This document shows, piece by piece, positions 54,335 to 63,052 of a stretch of DNA of 64,000 bases. The stretch is taken from positions 1 through 64,000 of the forward strand of contig NZ_AULZ01000011.1 in NCBI RefSeq assembly GCF_000422545.1. Reading direction: 5' to 3'. The translations under genes were made by a program, and so were the position numbers. The DNA is from Desulfocurvibacter africanus subsp. africanus DSM 2603 (lineage in GTDB: Bacteria; Desulfobacterota; Desulfovibrionia; Desulfovibrionales; Desulfovibrionaceae). Every line of letters begins with the position of its first letter. Position 1 is the stretch's first letter. The notes beneath the pieces were generated by a model that ran no database searches, was not told where the DNA came from, and saw nothing but the letters and a program-made list of their open reading frames with translations.

Positions 54335-57043
54335 TTACGGTTTATGCTCGGAGGGCGGCTTAGCTGTATTCTGCGGCTTCTTTGTTTTAAGGTCGGGTAT
54401 GTGGCCAGCCAGGGATTCAGCCAGGGCCAACTGATCTCCACGGCATTCCGCCTTGCCATCGATGCGTGCGGCCAGCACCTCGCGAAGTATTCTGCCGTAG
54501 GCGGGACCTGGCTCCAGGCCAATGATTCGCAAATCCGCGCCACCTATCTCCAGCTTGATGTGCCGAAGCCGCGTCAGATAAACGGAAATGGCCTTTTTTA
54601 CCTGGTCCCGCGTGCTCTTGGCCATAAGGAGCAGGACGCCTTCAACGGGCAGTTCGTGCAGTATGAAGTAAAGCCCGCTGAGGGGCTCGCCGGACTGGCT
54701 CCAGTTGATAAGCTTGCCCAAGGCTTGGCCGGTTCGCTCACGCAAGGCCAGGAAATCATGACGTTGCCGCTCCGTGAAGCCAAGATTGCCCGCGATCTGC
54801 ACTAGTTCCTCAGGTGGCAGGTGTCCGCACAATCCCAAGAGGTATACTATCCAGGATTGGGCTGCCGGCTCTTCATAGAGCAAGCGGTACCAGTTGCGTA
54901 CGCTTTCCAGCTCCTCCAGATATTTGATGAGCTTGTCATCCAGCGTGAGATTCGGGTGGATGTGCGTCAGCAGTGTGAAACTGTCCATGCGCCGCAGGCA
55001 ACGCAGAGCATTGCGCTCGTCAAAAATTAGCCTTAGTTCGTGGAAAATGCGTGTGCCCGAGAGCTTCTGGAAAAAGGTCATCTGCACAGCATTGCGTATA
55101 AGCCGCTCGGTCTGGCCGCCTATACGAAATTCGAAACGCTGTTCGAACCGGATGGCGCGCAAGATACGCGTAGGATCCTCCACAAAACTAAGCGAATGCA
55201 GCACTCGAATGATTTTATCTTTGATGTCCCGCTGGGCGCCGAAAAAGTCTTCAAGGAGTCCAAAACGGCCAGGGTTGAGGTGCACGGCCAAGGCATTGAT
55301 GGTGAAATCTCGGCGATAGAGGTCCATCTTGATAGAGGAGAGTTCCACCACGGGCAGGGCGGCCGGGTACTCATAGTATTCGAGCCTGGCTGTGGCCACG
55401 TCGATACGCTGGCCGTTCGGAAGGATGATGACTGCGGTCTTGAATTTATGGTGGGCTTTGACCCTCCCGCCGAGAACGCCGGCCAACTTGTAAGCAAAGG
55501 CGATGCCGTCACCCTCTGCCACGAGATCAATGTCGAAGTTCGGCTGTCGCAGCAGAATGTCTCGGACAAAACCTCCTACGGCAAAGACCTCAAAGCCGTC
55601 CTCGTCGGCCAGCTTGCCGGCCAGGGTCAGAATGCCGAGGATATCCTCGGGCAGCCTGTCCCGAAGTTGACCTGCGATGCTCTTCTTTTGGCGTTTCTCA
55701 GGCAGCAGTGATTCAGGAATACGCGCCGGCTCTTCCACAAGGATGTTGATAAGATCCGTGCGTGTGAGTACTCCGACGACCCGTCCGGAATCCACGACCG
55801 GGGCCAAGCGTTGACGTTGGCCGAGAATGACATCCATGGCGTGTTGCAGCCCGTCGGAAGGCGAAAGCGTGGTCACATCGCGGGCCATGTATTCTCGCAC
55901 TTCAACATCTCCAAGGCCGTGAGCGATGGCCTTGTCCGCCAATTCGTGCTCCAAGAGACCCACGCAATGGCCGTCCTCGGGGTCGACCACCGGCACGGCC
56001 TTGAGGCCAAAGCGTGTCATGATTTCAGCGGACTTGGCCATGGTCTTGTTCTCGGTCACCACCACGGCTGGCTTGGACATGAGTTTGCCCGCGGTCATTT
56101 GGGTATTGATGCTCGCCAGCAACAGGGACAGGAGTTCATCCTTTACTTGCGCCGGAGTTCGATCCTTGATGGAGGCAGAGGCTGCATAGGAGTGCCCGCC
56201 ACCGCCAAACCGTTCGCAGATAACACCCACGTCCACTCGTTCGTCTCGCGAGCGGGCCACGAGCTGGATGCGGTCGTGCATGCGCCCCATGGCAAAGAGC
56301 GCATTTATATTCTCCATCTCCATAAGCTTGTGGGCCAAAAAGGCGAAATCACCGACATAATGTTCAGTAGTCGCTTCTGCCATGACTACTTCCACGCCGT
56401 TGATCTCGTGTGTGGTGGCGGACTCGAGCATGGTATTGAGGATTGAAACTTGTTGGGCGGTCAGCTCACGGGTAATGAGGTCGGAAACGACATCCAAATC
56501 CATGCCTTTGTGGCGCAGCCAAGCCGCCGCTTCGAGATCGTAGCCCGTGGTGGAGGAGAAGGTAAAGGATCCAGTATCTTCATAAAGACCGAGTCCCACG
56601 GCTGTGGCTTCTTCCGGGCCAATATCCAATCCTTTTTCGCGCACCTGTTGGATAATGATGGCAGCGCAGGAGCCCCATGGCTTCCATACTTCGAGTTGCG
56701 CCTGAAAGTCGTCCTCCGAATCAGGATGGTGATCATACGTGTGGATTTCAAGGCCTGGATTATCCAGCACGGCTTTGATGTGCTCAATGCGTGAACGTTG
56801 ACGGGTGTCCACGACCACCAGACGTTTGACCTGAGCAAGATCGATATCCTTGGTCGAAACGAAGTTGAAAAGATAGATGGCGCTTTGGATGTAGAAGTTG
56901 CGCAGGGATTTCTCTTGGCTGCCAGGGAATATGAGCGCAGCGCCAGGGTAGAGCTTGCCTGCGGCAATGATTGAAGAGAAACAGTCGAAATCAGCGTTGC
57001 CGTGGCCGGTGACGATGGTGTCGGTGACGATCTTTGGGGTCAT
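54335..57043 (-). CDS. tRNA nucleotidyltransferase fused to DHH/CBS domains
   Basis: 902 residues. The N-terminal DHH phosphoesterase domain has TGHGNADFDCFS, DHHPDSEDD and FGGGGHSYAASA. Two CBS domains follow (about 310-430, VTENKTMAKSAEIMTRF). The C-terminal half is a class II tRNA nucleotidyltransferase/poly(A) polymerase with VGGFVRDILL, the DxD of FDIDLVAEG and RDFTINALA. It should add or repair CCA, or add A tails, at tRNA ends. Such a fusion is known in deltaproteobacteria and some other bacteria. The DHH and CBS parts suggest control by a nucleotide ligand. Confidence 0.92.
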   Translation of the reverse strand: MTPKIVTDTIVTGHGNADFDCFSSIIAAGKLYPGAALIFPGSQEKSLRNFYIQSAIYLFNFVSTKDIDLAQVKRLVVVDTRQRSRIEHIKAVLDNPGLEIHTYDHHPDSEDDFQAQLEVWKPWGSCAAIIIQQVREKGLDIGPEEATAVGLGLYEDTGSFTFSSTTGYDLEAAAWLRHKGMDLDVVSDLITRELTAQQVSILNTMLESATTHEINGVEVVMAEATTEHYVGDFAFLAHKLMEMENINALFAMGRMHDRIQLVARSRDERVDVGVICERFGGGGHSYAASASIKDRTPAQVKDELLSLLLASINTQMTAGKLMSKPAVVVTENKTMAKSAEIMTRFGLKAVPVVDPEDGHCVGLLEHELADKAIAHGLGDVEVREYMARDVTTLSPSDGLQHAMDVILGQRQRLAPVVDSGRVVGVLTRTDLINILVEEPARIPESLLPEKRQKKSIAGQLRDRLPEDILGILTLAGKLADEDGFEVFAVGGFVRDILLRQPNFDIDLVAEGDGIAFAYKLAGVLGGRVKAHHKFKTAVIILPNGQRIDVATARLEYYEYPAALPVVELSSIKMDLYRRDFTINALAVHLNPGRFGLLEDFFGAQRDIKDKIIRVLHSLSFVEDPTRILRAIRFEQRFEFRIGGQTERLIRNAVQMTFFQKLSGTRIFHELRLIFDERNALRCLRRMDSFTLLTHIHPNLTLDDKLIKYLEELESVRNWYRLLYEEPAAQSWIVYLLGLCGHLPPEELVQIAGNLGFTERQRHDFLALRERTGQALGKLINWSQSGEPLSGLYFILHELPVEGVLLLMAKSTRDQVKKAISVYLTRLRHIKLEIGGADLRIIGLEPGPAYGRILREVLAARIDGKAECRGDQLALAESLAGHIPDLKTKKPQNTAKPPSEHKP

Positions 57044-57063
57044 GTTAAAGTTCTACTTTAGCT

Positions 57064-58026
57064 TTATTCCGACCCATCATGAACTGCGGCTGCGCGGCCT
57101 GACTGTCTAGCAGAGCGAGGGTGGTGCTCACGGTGCACGGCCAGGAGACGGGAAGTTTGTAAGTGAGTGTAAATTTCCGTAGCGCTGATATCCGCATGGC
57201 CAAGGAGTATCTGAACAGTGCGTAGATCGGCTCCACCTTCGAGCAGATGCGTGGCGAAGCTGTGCCGCATTGTATGGGGAGATATCTCGCGGAAAATGCC
57301 TGCTTCCTGGGCATAGCGTTTTATCAGCTTCCAGATGGCTTGCCTGGTCAGACCCTTGCCCGAGCGGTTGAGAAACATATGCTCTTCCAAGGGCTTGAAG
57401 CTATTTCGCCAACTTTCAAGATAAGCCAGCACAAAACGTTGTGCCAGGTCGTGCAAGGGTACAAGGCGTTCCTTGCTGCCCTTGCCAAAAACACGCAGCA
57501 CGCCTGTCTGAGGGTCGAAGTCGAGTGGTCGCAGATCCACAAGCTCGGATACACGCAAGCCCGCAGCATATAACAGTTCGAGCATGGTCCGGTCACGGAA
57601 GCCGAGTTTGGTGCGCGTATCGGGCCGCTCCAGCATTCGCTCGACTTCCTCGCGGCTGAGTACTTCGGGGAGCGTTCGAGGAAGCTTGGGATTTTCTAGC
57701 AACTCGGCCGGGTTTTCAACCAGCCAGCCTTCCTCCAAAGCGAAGGCGAAGAAACCGCGCAAAGCTGACAGGTGGCGGGCCATGGATCTGTTTCCAAGGC
57801 CTTTGCGGCGCAAGTGTAGGAGGTATAGGAGCAAAGTCTGAGGCGTGACCCGCTCCATGGGCAGAGCCTTTTCAGTCAAGAATTCGAGCAGGCTTTCAAA
57901 ATCAGTGGCATAGGCTGTCAAGCTGTTCTCGGACAGGCCCTTGGAGACAAGCAGGTGCTCCAGATAGCGGTCTATCCAAGGATTGGCCGGCATTGTCGGC
58001 CGCTGATCATTACCGAAAGTGGTCAT
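57064..58026 (-). CDS. xerD: Site-specific tyrosine recombinase, XerD type
   Basis: 320 residues from ATG 58026 (AGGAG upstream); MPANPWIDRY at 57993 is an alternative. Catalytic residues are the first Arg in AAGLRVSELVDL, Lys in GKGSKERLVP, His and Arg in HTMRHSFATHL, His in LLGHADI and Tyr in TEIYTHL. Length and N-terminal SAM-like domain are those of chromosomal XerC/XerD, not a phage integrase. It resolves chromosome dimers together with a partner and FtsK. Confidence 0.9.
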   Translation of the reverse strand: MTTFGNDQRPTMPANPWIDRYLEHLLVSKGLSENSLTAYATDFESLLEFLTEKALPMERVTPQTLLLYLLHLRRKGLGNRSMARHLSALRGFFAFALEEGWLVENPAELLENPKLPRTLPEVLSREEVERMLERPDTRTKLGFRDRTMLELLYAAGLRVSELVDLRPLDFDPQTGVLRVFGKGSKERLVPLHDLAQRFVLAYLESWRNSFKPLEEHMFLNRSGKGLTRQAIWKLIKRYAQEAGIFREISPHTMRHSFATHLLEGGADLRTVQILLGHADISATEIYTHLQTSRLLAVHREHHPRSARQSGRAAAVHDGSE

Positions 58027-58174
58027 CCTAGAGAGCGCTCCTGGGCTTGGCTGTCCCAGCCTGCAAAACTGCTGGACACCACGGCACAATACACGCGGGG
58101 AGAAGAGGGCTCAAGGTCAATTCCTGTTGCTTTTCTTAAAGAAAACAGGAAGAAAAGGGTTTCGAGATGGTGCA

Positions 58175-58203
58175 TTGACAGGCTCGTCAGCCCCATCTAC
58201 CAT
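58175..58203 (+). promoter_or_regulatory. Candidate sigma-70 promoter for dapL
   Basis: A perfect TTGACA (58175-58180) is followed after 17 nt by TACCAT (58198-58203), 60 bp before the dapL ATG. Confidence 0.55.
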
Positions 58204-58263
58204 GCTGAACTTTCTTGACCAACCCATACCGTTCACCCTGCCAACCAAGGAGATTCCCGGATC

Positions 58264-59430
58264 ATGGCCCAGTTCCCACTTGCCGACCGTCTGGCCGCGC
58301 TGCCGCCCTATCTGTTTGCAGAAATCGACAGGGTGAAACAGGAAGTGAAAGCCAGGGGAGTGGATATCATCAGCCTCGGCATCGGCGACCCGGACATGCC
58401 AACCCCGGACTTCATCATCGAGGCCCTGCATGCGGCAGCCAAGAAGCCGATCAATCACCAATATCCTTCCTATCGAGGGCTGCTCGGTTTTCGCCAGGCC
58501 GTAGCCGCCTGGTACAAGGTTCGTTTCGGTGTGGACCTGTCGCCCGAAAAAGAGGTTGTCAGCCTCATCGGCTCCAAGGAAGGCATCGCACATTTCCCGC
58601 TGGCTTTTATCAACCCCGGCGACTTGGCTCTGGTCTGCACGCCCAACTATCCTGTTTATAACGTCGCCGTCGGTTTCTGCGGCGGCACGGTCAAATATCT
58701 ACCTTTGACCAGTGACAACAACTTTCTTCCCGACTTGGACGCTGTTGATAACGACACATGGAAGAAAGCCAAGCTGCTGTTCATCAACTATCCAAACAAC
58801 CCCACCTCGGCCACGGCCGACCGCGCATTCTATGAAAGGGTGGTGGAGAAAGCCCGCGAGTTCAACGTCATCGTGCTTCATGACGCGGCCTACACCGAAG
58901 TCTACTTCAATCCAGCCAAGAAGCCGATGTCCATTCTTGAGATACCCGGGGCCAAGGACGTGGCAATCGAATTCCACTCATTGTCCAAGACCTACAATAT
59001 GACCGGCTGGCGCATCGGCATGGCCGTTGGCAACGAGACGTTGGTGAACGGCCTGGGCAAGATCAAGGAGAATGTGGATTCGGGCATCTTCCAGGCTGTG
59101 CAGGAAGCCGGCATCGCGGCCCTTCAGCAGGGCGAGCCCTACGCCGAAAAATTCCGGGCCATTTATCGGGAGCGCCGTGACGTGATGCTTCAGGCCTTGG
59201 ACAAGGCAGGCATCGGCTATCGCAAGTCCGATGCGAGCTTCTACGTCTGGTGCAATGTGCCCAAAGGTTACACCTCGGCCGAATTCTGCACCAATGTGCT
59301 CCAGAAAACCGGAGTGGTGGTCACTCCAGGCAATGGATTTGGCGCTCCGGGCGAAGGTTATTTCCGGATATCTCTTACCGTGGACATGCCCCTGCTGGAG
59401 GAAGCCGTATCGCGCATCATCAAGCTGTAA
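58264..59430 (+). CDS. dapL: LL-diaminopimelate aminotransferase
   Basis: 388 residues of class I PLP aminotransferases. The PLP lysine lies in HSLSKTYNMTGWRIG. IGDPDMPTP at the N-terminus and INYPNNPTSA are family motifs. DapL makes LL-DAP directly from tetrahydrodipicolinate, bypassing DapD/C/E. The predicted partner enzyme lysA is in the same window. AAGGAG lies 11 bases before the ATG. folK follows, with overlap at the stop. Confidence 0.92.
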   Translation: MAQFPLADRLAALPPYLFAEIDRVKQEVKARGVDIISLGIGDPDMPTPDFIIEALHAAAKKPINHQYPSYRGLLGFRQAVAAWYKVRFGVDLSPEKEVVSLIGSKEGIAHFPLAFINPGDLALVCTPNYPVYNVAVGFCGGTVKYLPLTSDNNFLPDLDAVDNDTWKKAKLLFINYPNNPTSATADRAFYERVVEKAREFNVIVLHDAAYTEVYFNPAKKPMSILEIPGAKDVAIEFHSLSKTYNMTGWRIGMAVGNETLVNGLGKIKENVDSGIFQAVQEAGIAALQQGEPYAEKFRAIYRERRDVMLQALDKAGIGYRKSDASFYVWCNVPKGYTSAEFCTNVLQKTGVVVTPGNGFGAPGEGYFRISLTVDMPLLEEAVSRIIKL

Positions 59431-59918
59431 TAGCTTACGTTTGCCTGGGCTCCAATCTAGGGGATGCGCGGAAGAATCTGCACGAAGCAGGGATGCGTAT
59501 CGACAGCCTTGAGGGCGTCTGCATAACCGCAAGTTCCGCGATTTGGCAGACCGAGCCGCAGGACCTTAAAGACCAACCCTGGTTCGCCAATCAGGTTCTG
59601 CAACTGAGCTGCGACTCTAAGTGGACACCGGAAGGGCTCTTGGCGGCGCTGCTGGAAATTGAGCAGTGCATGGGCCGGAGCCGAGGTATACGATTCGGCC
59701 CGCGTTGCATCGACCTTGACTTGCTTCTATTTGGCGACCGGATCATGACTTCGGACGACTTGATCCTGCCGCACCCCCGCATGCGCAAGAGAGCCTTCGT
59801 GCTCATTCCCTTGCGGGAGGTTGCGGGGAATCTTATATTCCCCGAGGGCGATACCTTGGATCAAGCCCTGGCTTGCTTGCGTTTCTTGACCACGGATAAT
59901 CGAATCTGCCAGGAATGA
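59430..59918 (+). CDS. folK: 2-amino-4-hydroxy-6-hydroxymethyldihydropteridine pyrophosphokinase
   Basis: About 162 residues. Family motifs are AYVCLGSNLGD at the N-terminus, GRSRGIRFGPRCIDLDLLL and LPHPRMRKRAFVL. It makes a folate precursor in the cytoplasm. There is no ATG, GTG or TTG before the CLGSNLGD motif: the frame reads GTA ATA GCT TAC. The expected start is the ATA at 59430-59432, which overlaps the dapL stop (TAATA, where TAATG would be normal). The first ATG downstream would remove the motif. Either a rare start with translational coupling is used, or the gene is damaged or misread. Confidence 0.82.
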   Translation: MAYVCLGSNLGDARKNLHEAGMRIDSLEGVCITASSAIWQTEPQDLKDQPWFANQVLQLSCDSKWTPEGLLAALLEIEQCMGRSRGIRFGPRCIDLDLLLFGDRIMTSDDLILPHPRMRKRAFVLIPLREVAGNLIFPEGDTLDQALACLRFLTTDNRICQE

Positions 59919-59989
59919 GCTTATGTTTGCGCTAATAAGCCTTAGATCGTGAGTACGGGAGTCCGCTCATATAACGCCGGAGAACGTGG

Positions 59990-60277
59990 ATGATAAAACT
60001 ACTCATTTTTGTGGGCGCAATTTTTATTCTCTGGAAGCTGCTCACCGGAGATAAAAAGAAAAAGGAAACGGAGCGGCGCAAGGATCAGGAAACCAAAGCC
60101 GCTTCAGGACAGATGGTTCGTGATCCGATGTGTGGGACGTTTGTGCCCCAAGATAGCGATATCCGTGTGCGTGAGGACGACAAGGTCTATTGTTTCTGCA
60201 GTTATGAATGCCGAGACAAATATATCAAGCAGATCGGCTCCAGCGCTGGCATCGAGAAGAAGACCAGTCAGGAGTAA
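59990..60277 (+). CDS. Small membrane protein with YHS/TRASH-like metal-binding motif
   Basis: 95 residues. One N-terminal membrane helix (residues 1-18), a Lys/Glu-rich linker, then DPMCGTFVP and YCFCSYECRDKYI, the cysteine pattern of YHS/TRASH-like domains (PP0621 group). The cysteines face the cytoplasm if the short N-terminus is outside. Metal binding is inferred. GGAG lies eight bases before the ATG, and a strong terminator follows. Confidence 0.78.
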   Translation: MIKLLIFVGAIFILWKLLTGDKKKKETERRKDQETKAASGQMVRDPMCGTFVPQDSDIRVREDDKVYCFCSYECRDKYIKQIGSSAGIEKKTSQE

Positions 60278-60305
60278 ACGGCAACCTGGTTGAAATCAGA
60301 AGCCC

Positions 60306-60347
60306 ACAAAGGGGGAAGGTGCGACAAGCTCCTTCCCCCTTTGTTTT
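60306..60347 (+). terminator. Terminator after the YHS-like gene
   Basis: A perfect 14-bp stem (60306-60319 with 60331-60344) with an 11-nt loop, followed by TTT. It is 29 bp after the stop. Confidence 0.9.
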
Positions 60348-60443
60348 GGAGAAAGCGGCAGGGCAGGTGGCAATAGCATTTTGCGGATGAACTGCCCGGA
60401 CCTGGGGCGCGCTTTATTCAAAATGGTCCTGGCGGAGTGGAGC

Positions 60444-60572
60444 TAGAGCATTTTGCTTTTGAAAATGCTCTGCAAGCCATGCGTCGGCATGGCTTGCCGC
60501 TAGCTTCGGCGTAGGCGCAATTCACTTGCGCCGTCAACGCCGGAGCGGGCGTCTTAAAAGCAATCTGCTTTA
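60444..60572 (-). repeat. Four-hairpin interspersed repeat, copy D
   Basis: Reverse orientation. It has the perfect 11-bp third stem but a diverged linker between stems 2 and 3 (GCCGCTAGCTTCGGCGTAGG in plus-strand order), and the end reads TGCTTTA instead of TGCTCTA. Confidence 0.92.
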
Positions 60573-60889
60573 GGAGAGGTAGCACCCTTTCCCGGTTCAA
60601 AGGCCATCGGCTCTTGAACAGAGGCTATCCACAGCGGGAAAGTCATTCACAACTTTTGTACTTATAATGCGTACAATACAGGTGTGTCGATTTGTTTCAT
60701 CCTGAAGCTGGGTGCGCTATATGTTTAAAAGTTGATTGAAGGTGCTGGAGCGCAGGTCAGGAGTTATGGGCACAGGCAGGTGTCCATGCGTTCTTTGGGT
60801 CGCTTGATACCTAAAGAGCCCGCCTTGATTATCCGTATTTAACTAAGTAAGAAGATACCTCTAAAGCATGCTAGCGTTGGAGGTAATGC
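60573..60889. other. Intergenic stretch between repeat and transposase remnant
   Basis: I see no gene or RNA in this stretch. It holds one DnaA-box-like CTATCCACA. TTGGAGGTAATGC at the end is the ribosome site of the transposase frame. Confidence 0.4.
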
Positions 60890-61369
60890 ATGGCAAAGCA
60901 GTTCCAATTATGGAGAGTGTCCGACCAGTTCTGGAACATGGTGGATCCCTTGATTCCTAGGCCGGAGCGCACGTCTGGAAAAAACTATCGTCGCAGGCCG
61001 GGTGGTGGCCGCAAACCGCTTGATCCTCGGCGTGTCTTTGAAGCCATCGTGCATGTGCTGCGAACCGGGATACCCTGGAAGGGGCTGCCTACGGAGCATT
61101 ATGGCAGTTCAAGTTCAATTCATTCCTATTTTCAGGTCTGGGAGAGCGCCGGTTTTTTCGATGATTTGTGGCGAAATGGCCTGGCGGAGCACGACGACAT
61201 GGTCGGAATCGCCTGGCAATGGCAGCGCAAGACTGAGCCCGGATCAAGGGCAATGCCTGCAAGAAACTCCGAGGAGTTGCAGCGAGCGGATCTGAGCAGG
61301 CAAATAGTGATGTCTCCTGAAAAAGTCTGGCGTCCCGTGGTCATTCGGCGAGAGCAGTGCAGGTTCTAA
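60890..61369 (+). pseudogene. IS5-family (IS427-type) transposase, truncated
   Basis: The N-terminal 115 codons match IS5-family OrfA: FWNMVDPLIPRPERTSG, RPGGGRKPLDPRRVFEAIVH, LRTGIPWKGLP and SYFQVWESAGFFDDLW. After IAWQWQ the expected catalytic continuation (DGAMVKAPLGG-type) is missing, and the frame runs on 45 codons of unrelated sequence to a stop. A good ribosome site (GGAGG, six bases upstream) remains. It is an inactive fragment. A short piece of the interspersed repeat (TAAAGCAGATTGCT) lies at its 3' end. Confidence 0.85.
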
Positions 61370-61536
61370 AGCAGATTGCTCTAAGCATATTGCCTGGTGG
61401 CAGTGGCATAAGAAGAGGGGGGGCGAGCCCCGGCTAGTCTTGAAGATCAGCACATGAGGGATGAAGGTATTATTTACGGATATTTAGCTAATTGAAGGGC
61501 ATATAAGCTCCGGAGCGCGTTTACTTCCATTGATTA

Positions 61537-62259
61537 TTACTCACACCGGCAATCGGAGAGCGCCTCATTTTTCGACAGAGCTGCGGCTTTGCCCGGAGTA
61601 AGCGACAAGAGCTTGGCATCTGGAGCATGACGGGCCAGATAATCGGAGAATGATTTGGTATTCTGCTCAAGGACAGGGAAAGTCCCCCAGTGCATGGGAA
61701 CGACCCAGGCTGGCCTGAGCAGCTTGCAGGCGTAGGCCGCCTGCTCTGGGTCCATGGTGAAGTGTCCGCCAATGGGCAGAATCGCCAGGTCGATTTCGTG
61801 AAATATGGCGAAAAGCTCCATGCTGGCGAACAGACCGGTATCGCCGGCATGGTATAAGCAGAAGCCATCCTCCAAAGTGAGAATGTAGCCACTGGCTGCA
61901 CCGCTGGCGGTGGAGTGCATGGCCTGCACCATCTTAATCCGCACGTTCGCGACCTGAACGCTGCCGCCGATGTTCATGCCCAGTCCTTGGGACTCCGGCA
62001 GACCCTGTTTCAAAAGCTTCTGGATTGTGTCAAAGACACCCACCACGGTAGCGCCGGTTGCCTTGGCGATCTCCAGGGCCTGTCCAACATGGTCGCCATG
62101 GTCGTGGGTCACGCATATGCAATCCGCATGGCCCACCGATCCCGAGGCGATCGGAGCATTCGGATTGCCTTCAAAAAATGGGTCGATAAGGATTGCTTTG
62201 CCAGTAGAGGTTTGCAGCTTGAAGTTGGAATGGCCATACCAGGTTAATTGATGCGGCAT
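61537..62259 (-). CDS. Metal-dependent hydrolase of the UPF0173 (metallo-beta-lactamase) family
   Basis: 240 residues. The N-terminus MPHQLTWYGHSNFKL and the zinc motif THDHGDHVG are those of UPF0173 hydrolases. A further His is in MHSTASG and an Asp in HAGDTGLF. Substrate unknown. AAAGGAGG lies six bases before the ATG. It converges on the transposase remnant. Confidence 0.88.
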   Translation of the reverse strand: MPHQLTWYGHSNFKLQTSTGKAILIDPFFEGNPNAPIASGSVGHADCICVTHDHGDHVGQALEIAKATGATVVGVFDTIQKLLKQGLPESQGLGMNIGGSVQVANVRIKMVQAMHSTASGAASGYILTLEDGFCLYHAGDTGLFASMELFAIFHEIDLAILPIGGHFTMDPEQAAYACKLLRPAWVVPMHWGTFPVLEQNTKSFSDYLARHAPDAKLLSLTPGKAAALSKNEALSDCRCE

Positions 62260-62300
62260 GACAAGCCTCCTTTGGCTAAGACTCGGCGGAAAACGCCTGT

Positions 62301-62423
62301 TAGAGCAGATTGCTTTTATGACGCCCGCTCCGGCGTTGACGACGCAAGTGAATTGCGCCTGCGCGGCTGCAAGCCATGCCGACGCACGGCTTGCAGAGCA
62401 TTTTCAAAAAGCAAAATGCTCTA
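62301..62423 (+). repeat. Four-hairpin interspersed repeat, copy E
   Basis: 123 bp. It lacks the ACGCCTACGC-type linker between stems 2 and 3. It has the same GCACGGCTTGC change in stem 3 as copy C. It lies upstream of the hydrolase gene, between it and ubiX. Confidence 0.92.
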
Positions 62424-62451
62424 TTCTATGTAGTCAAAGAATGAGAGAAAC

Positions 62452-63030
62452 TCAATCCTCAGGTAAACCATTCCAGCGTTTTGAGAGTTCGTGGCTAACT
62501 CCCAGGCGGTCCAGGATACGTGCCACGAGATGGTCAACGACGTCGGCGACGCTGCGCGGGCGATGATAGAAGGCGGGCATTGCCGGCAGAATCACAGCGC
62601 CGGCCTCCGAGGCGGACAGCAGGTTGCGTAAATGCACGCGGTTGAGTGGCGTTTCGCGTGGCACGAGCACAAGCGGCCTGCCTTCCTTGAGCGTGACGTC
62701 AGCGGCTCGATGCAGGAGAGAGCCGGCCAAACCTTGAGAGATGGCTGCCAGGCTGTGCATGGAGCAGGGGCAGACGACCATGCCCTGATGCAGCCAGGAA
62801 CCGCTGGCCGGCGGCGCGGCCAAGTCGTCATCGGAATAAACGGCTGTGGCGCAAGTTGTAAGCGCTTCAAGGGGTTCATCCGCTTCCAGCGCCAAGACCT
62901 GTTTGGCCGCTTTGCTGAGGATGAGGTGTAATTCCATGCCCGGAGTTGCGCCTAAAATCTTTGCCAGCTTGAAGGTGTAGGGCATGCCGCTAGCTCCGGT
63001 CACACCGAGGAGAATTCGTCGTGTGCTCAT
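62452..63030 (-). CDS. ubiX: Flavin prenyltransferase UbiX
   Basis: 192 residues. MSTRRILLGVTGASGMPYTF (flavin-binding N-terminus), CPCSMHSLAAIS and LVPRETPLN are typical. It attaches dimethylallyl to FMN to make prenylated FMN for UbiD-type decarboxylases. The frame extends 23 codons into the next gene region, but ATG 63030 fits the family start. No ubiD is in the window. Confidence 0.92.
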   Translation of the reverse strand: MSTRRILLGVTGASGMPYTFKLAKILGATPGMELHLILSKAAKQVLALEADEPLEALTTCATAVYSDDDLAAPPASGSWLHQGMVVCPCSMHSLAAISQGLAGSLLHRAADVTLKEGRPLVLVPRETPLNRVHLRNLLSASEAGAVILPAMPAFYHRPRSVADVVDHLVARILDRLGVSHELSKRWNGLPED

Positions 63031-63052
63031 GCTGTGCACCAGTGTTGAAGCT

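Noticed and set aside
60418-60600. Frame of 60 codons over repeat copy D
   Set aside because: Another product of the repeat, without a start signal or a protein family.
60625-60640. DnaA-box-like CTATCCACA near repeat copy D
   Set aside because: A single partial box with no cluster, no AT-rich unwinding region and no dnaA/dnaN neighbour; not an origin.
61367-61380. Short TAAAGCAGATTGCT next to the transposase remnant
   Set aside because: It matches only the first ~14 bases of the interspersed repeat, so I note it as a fragment but not as a sixth copy.
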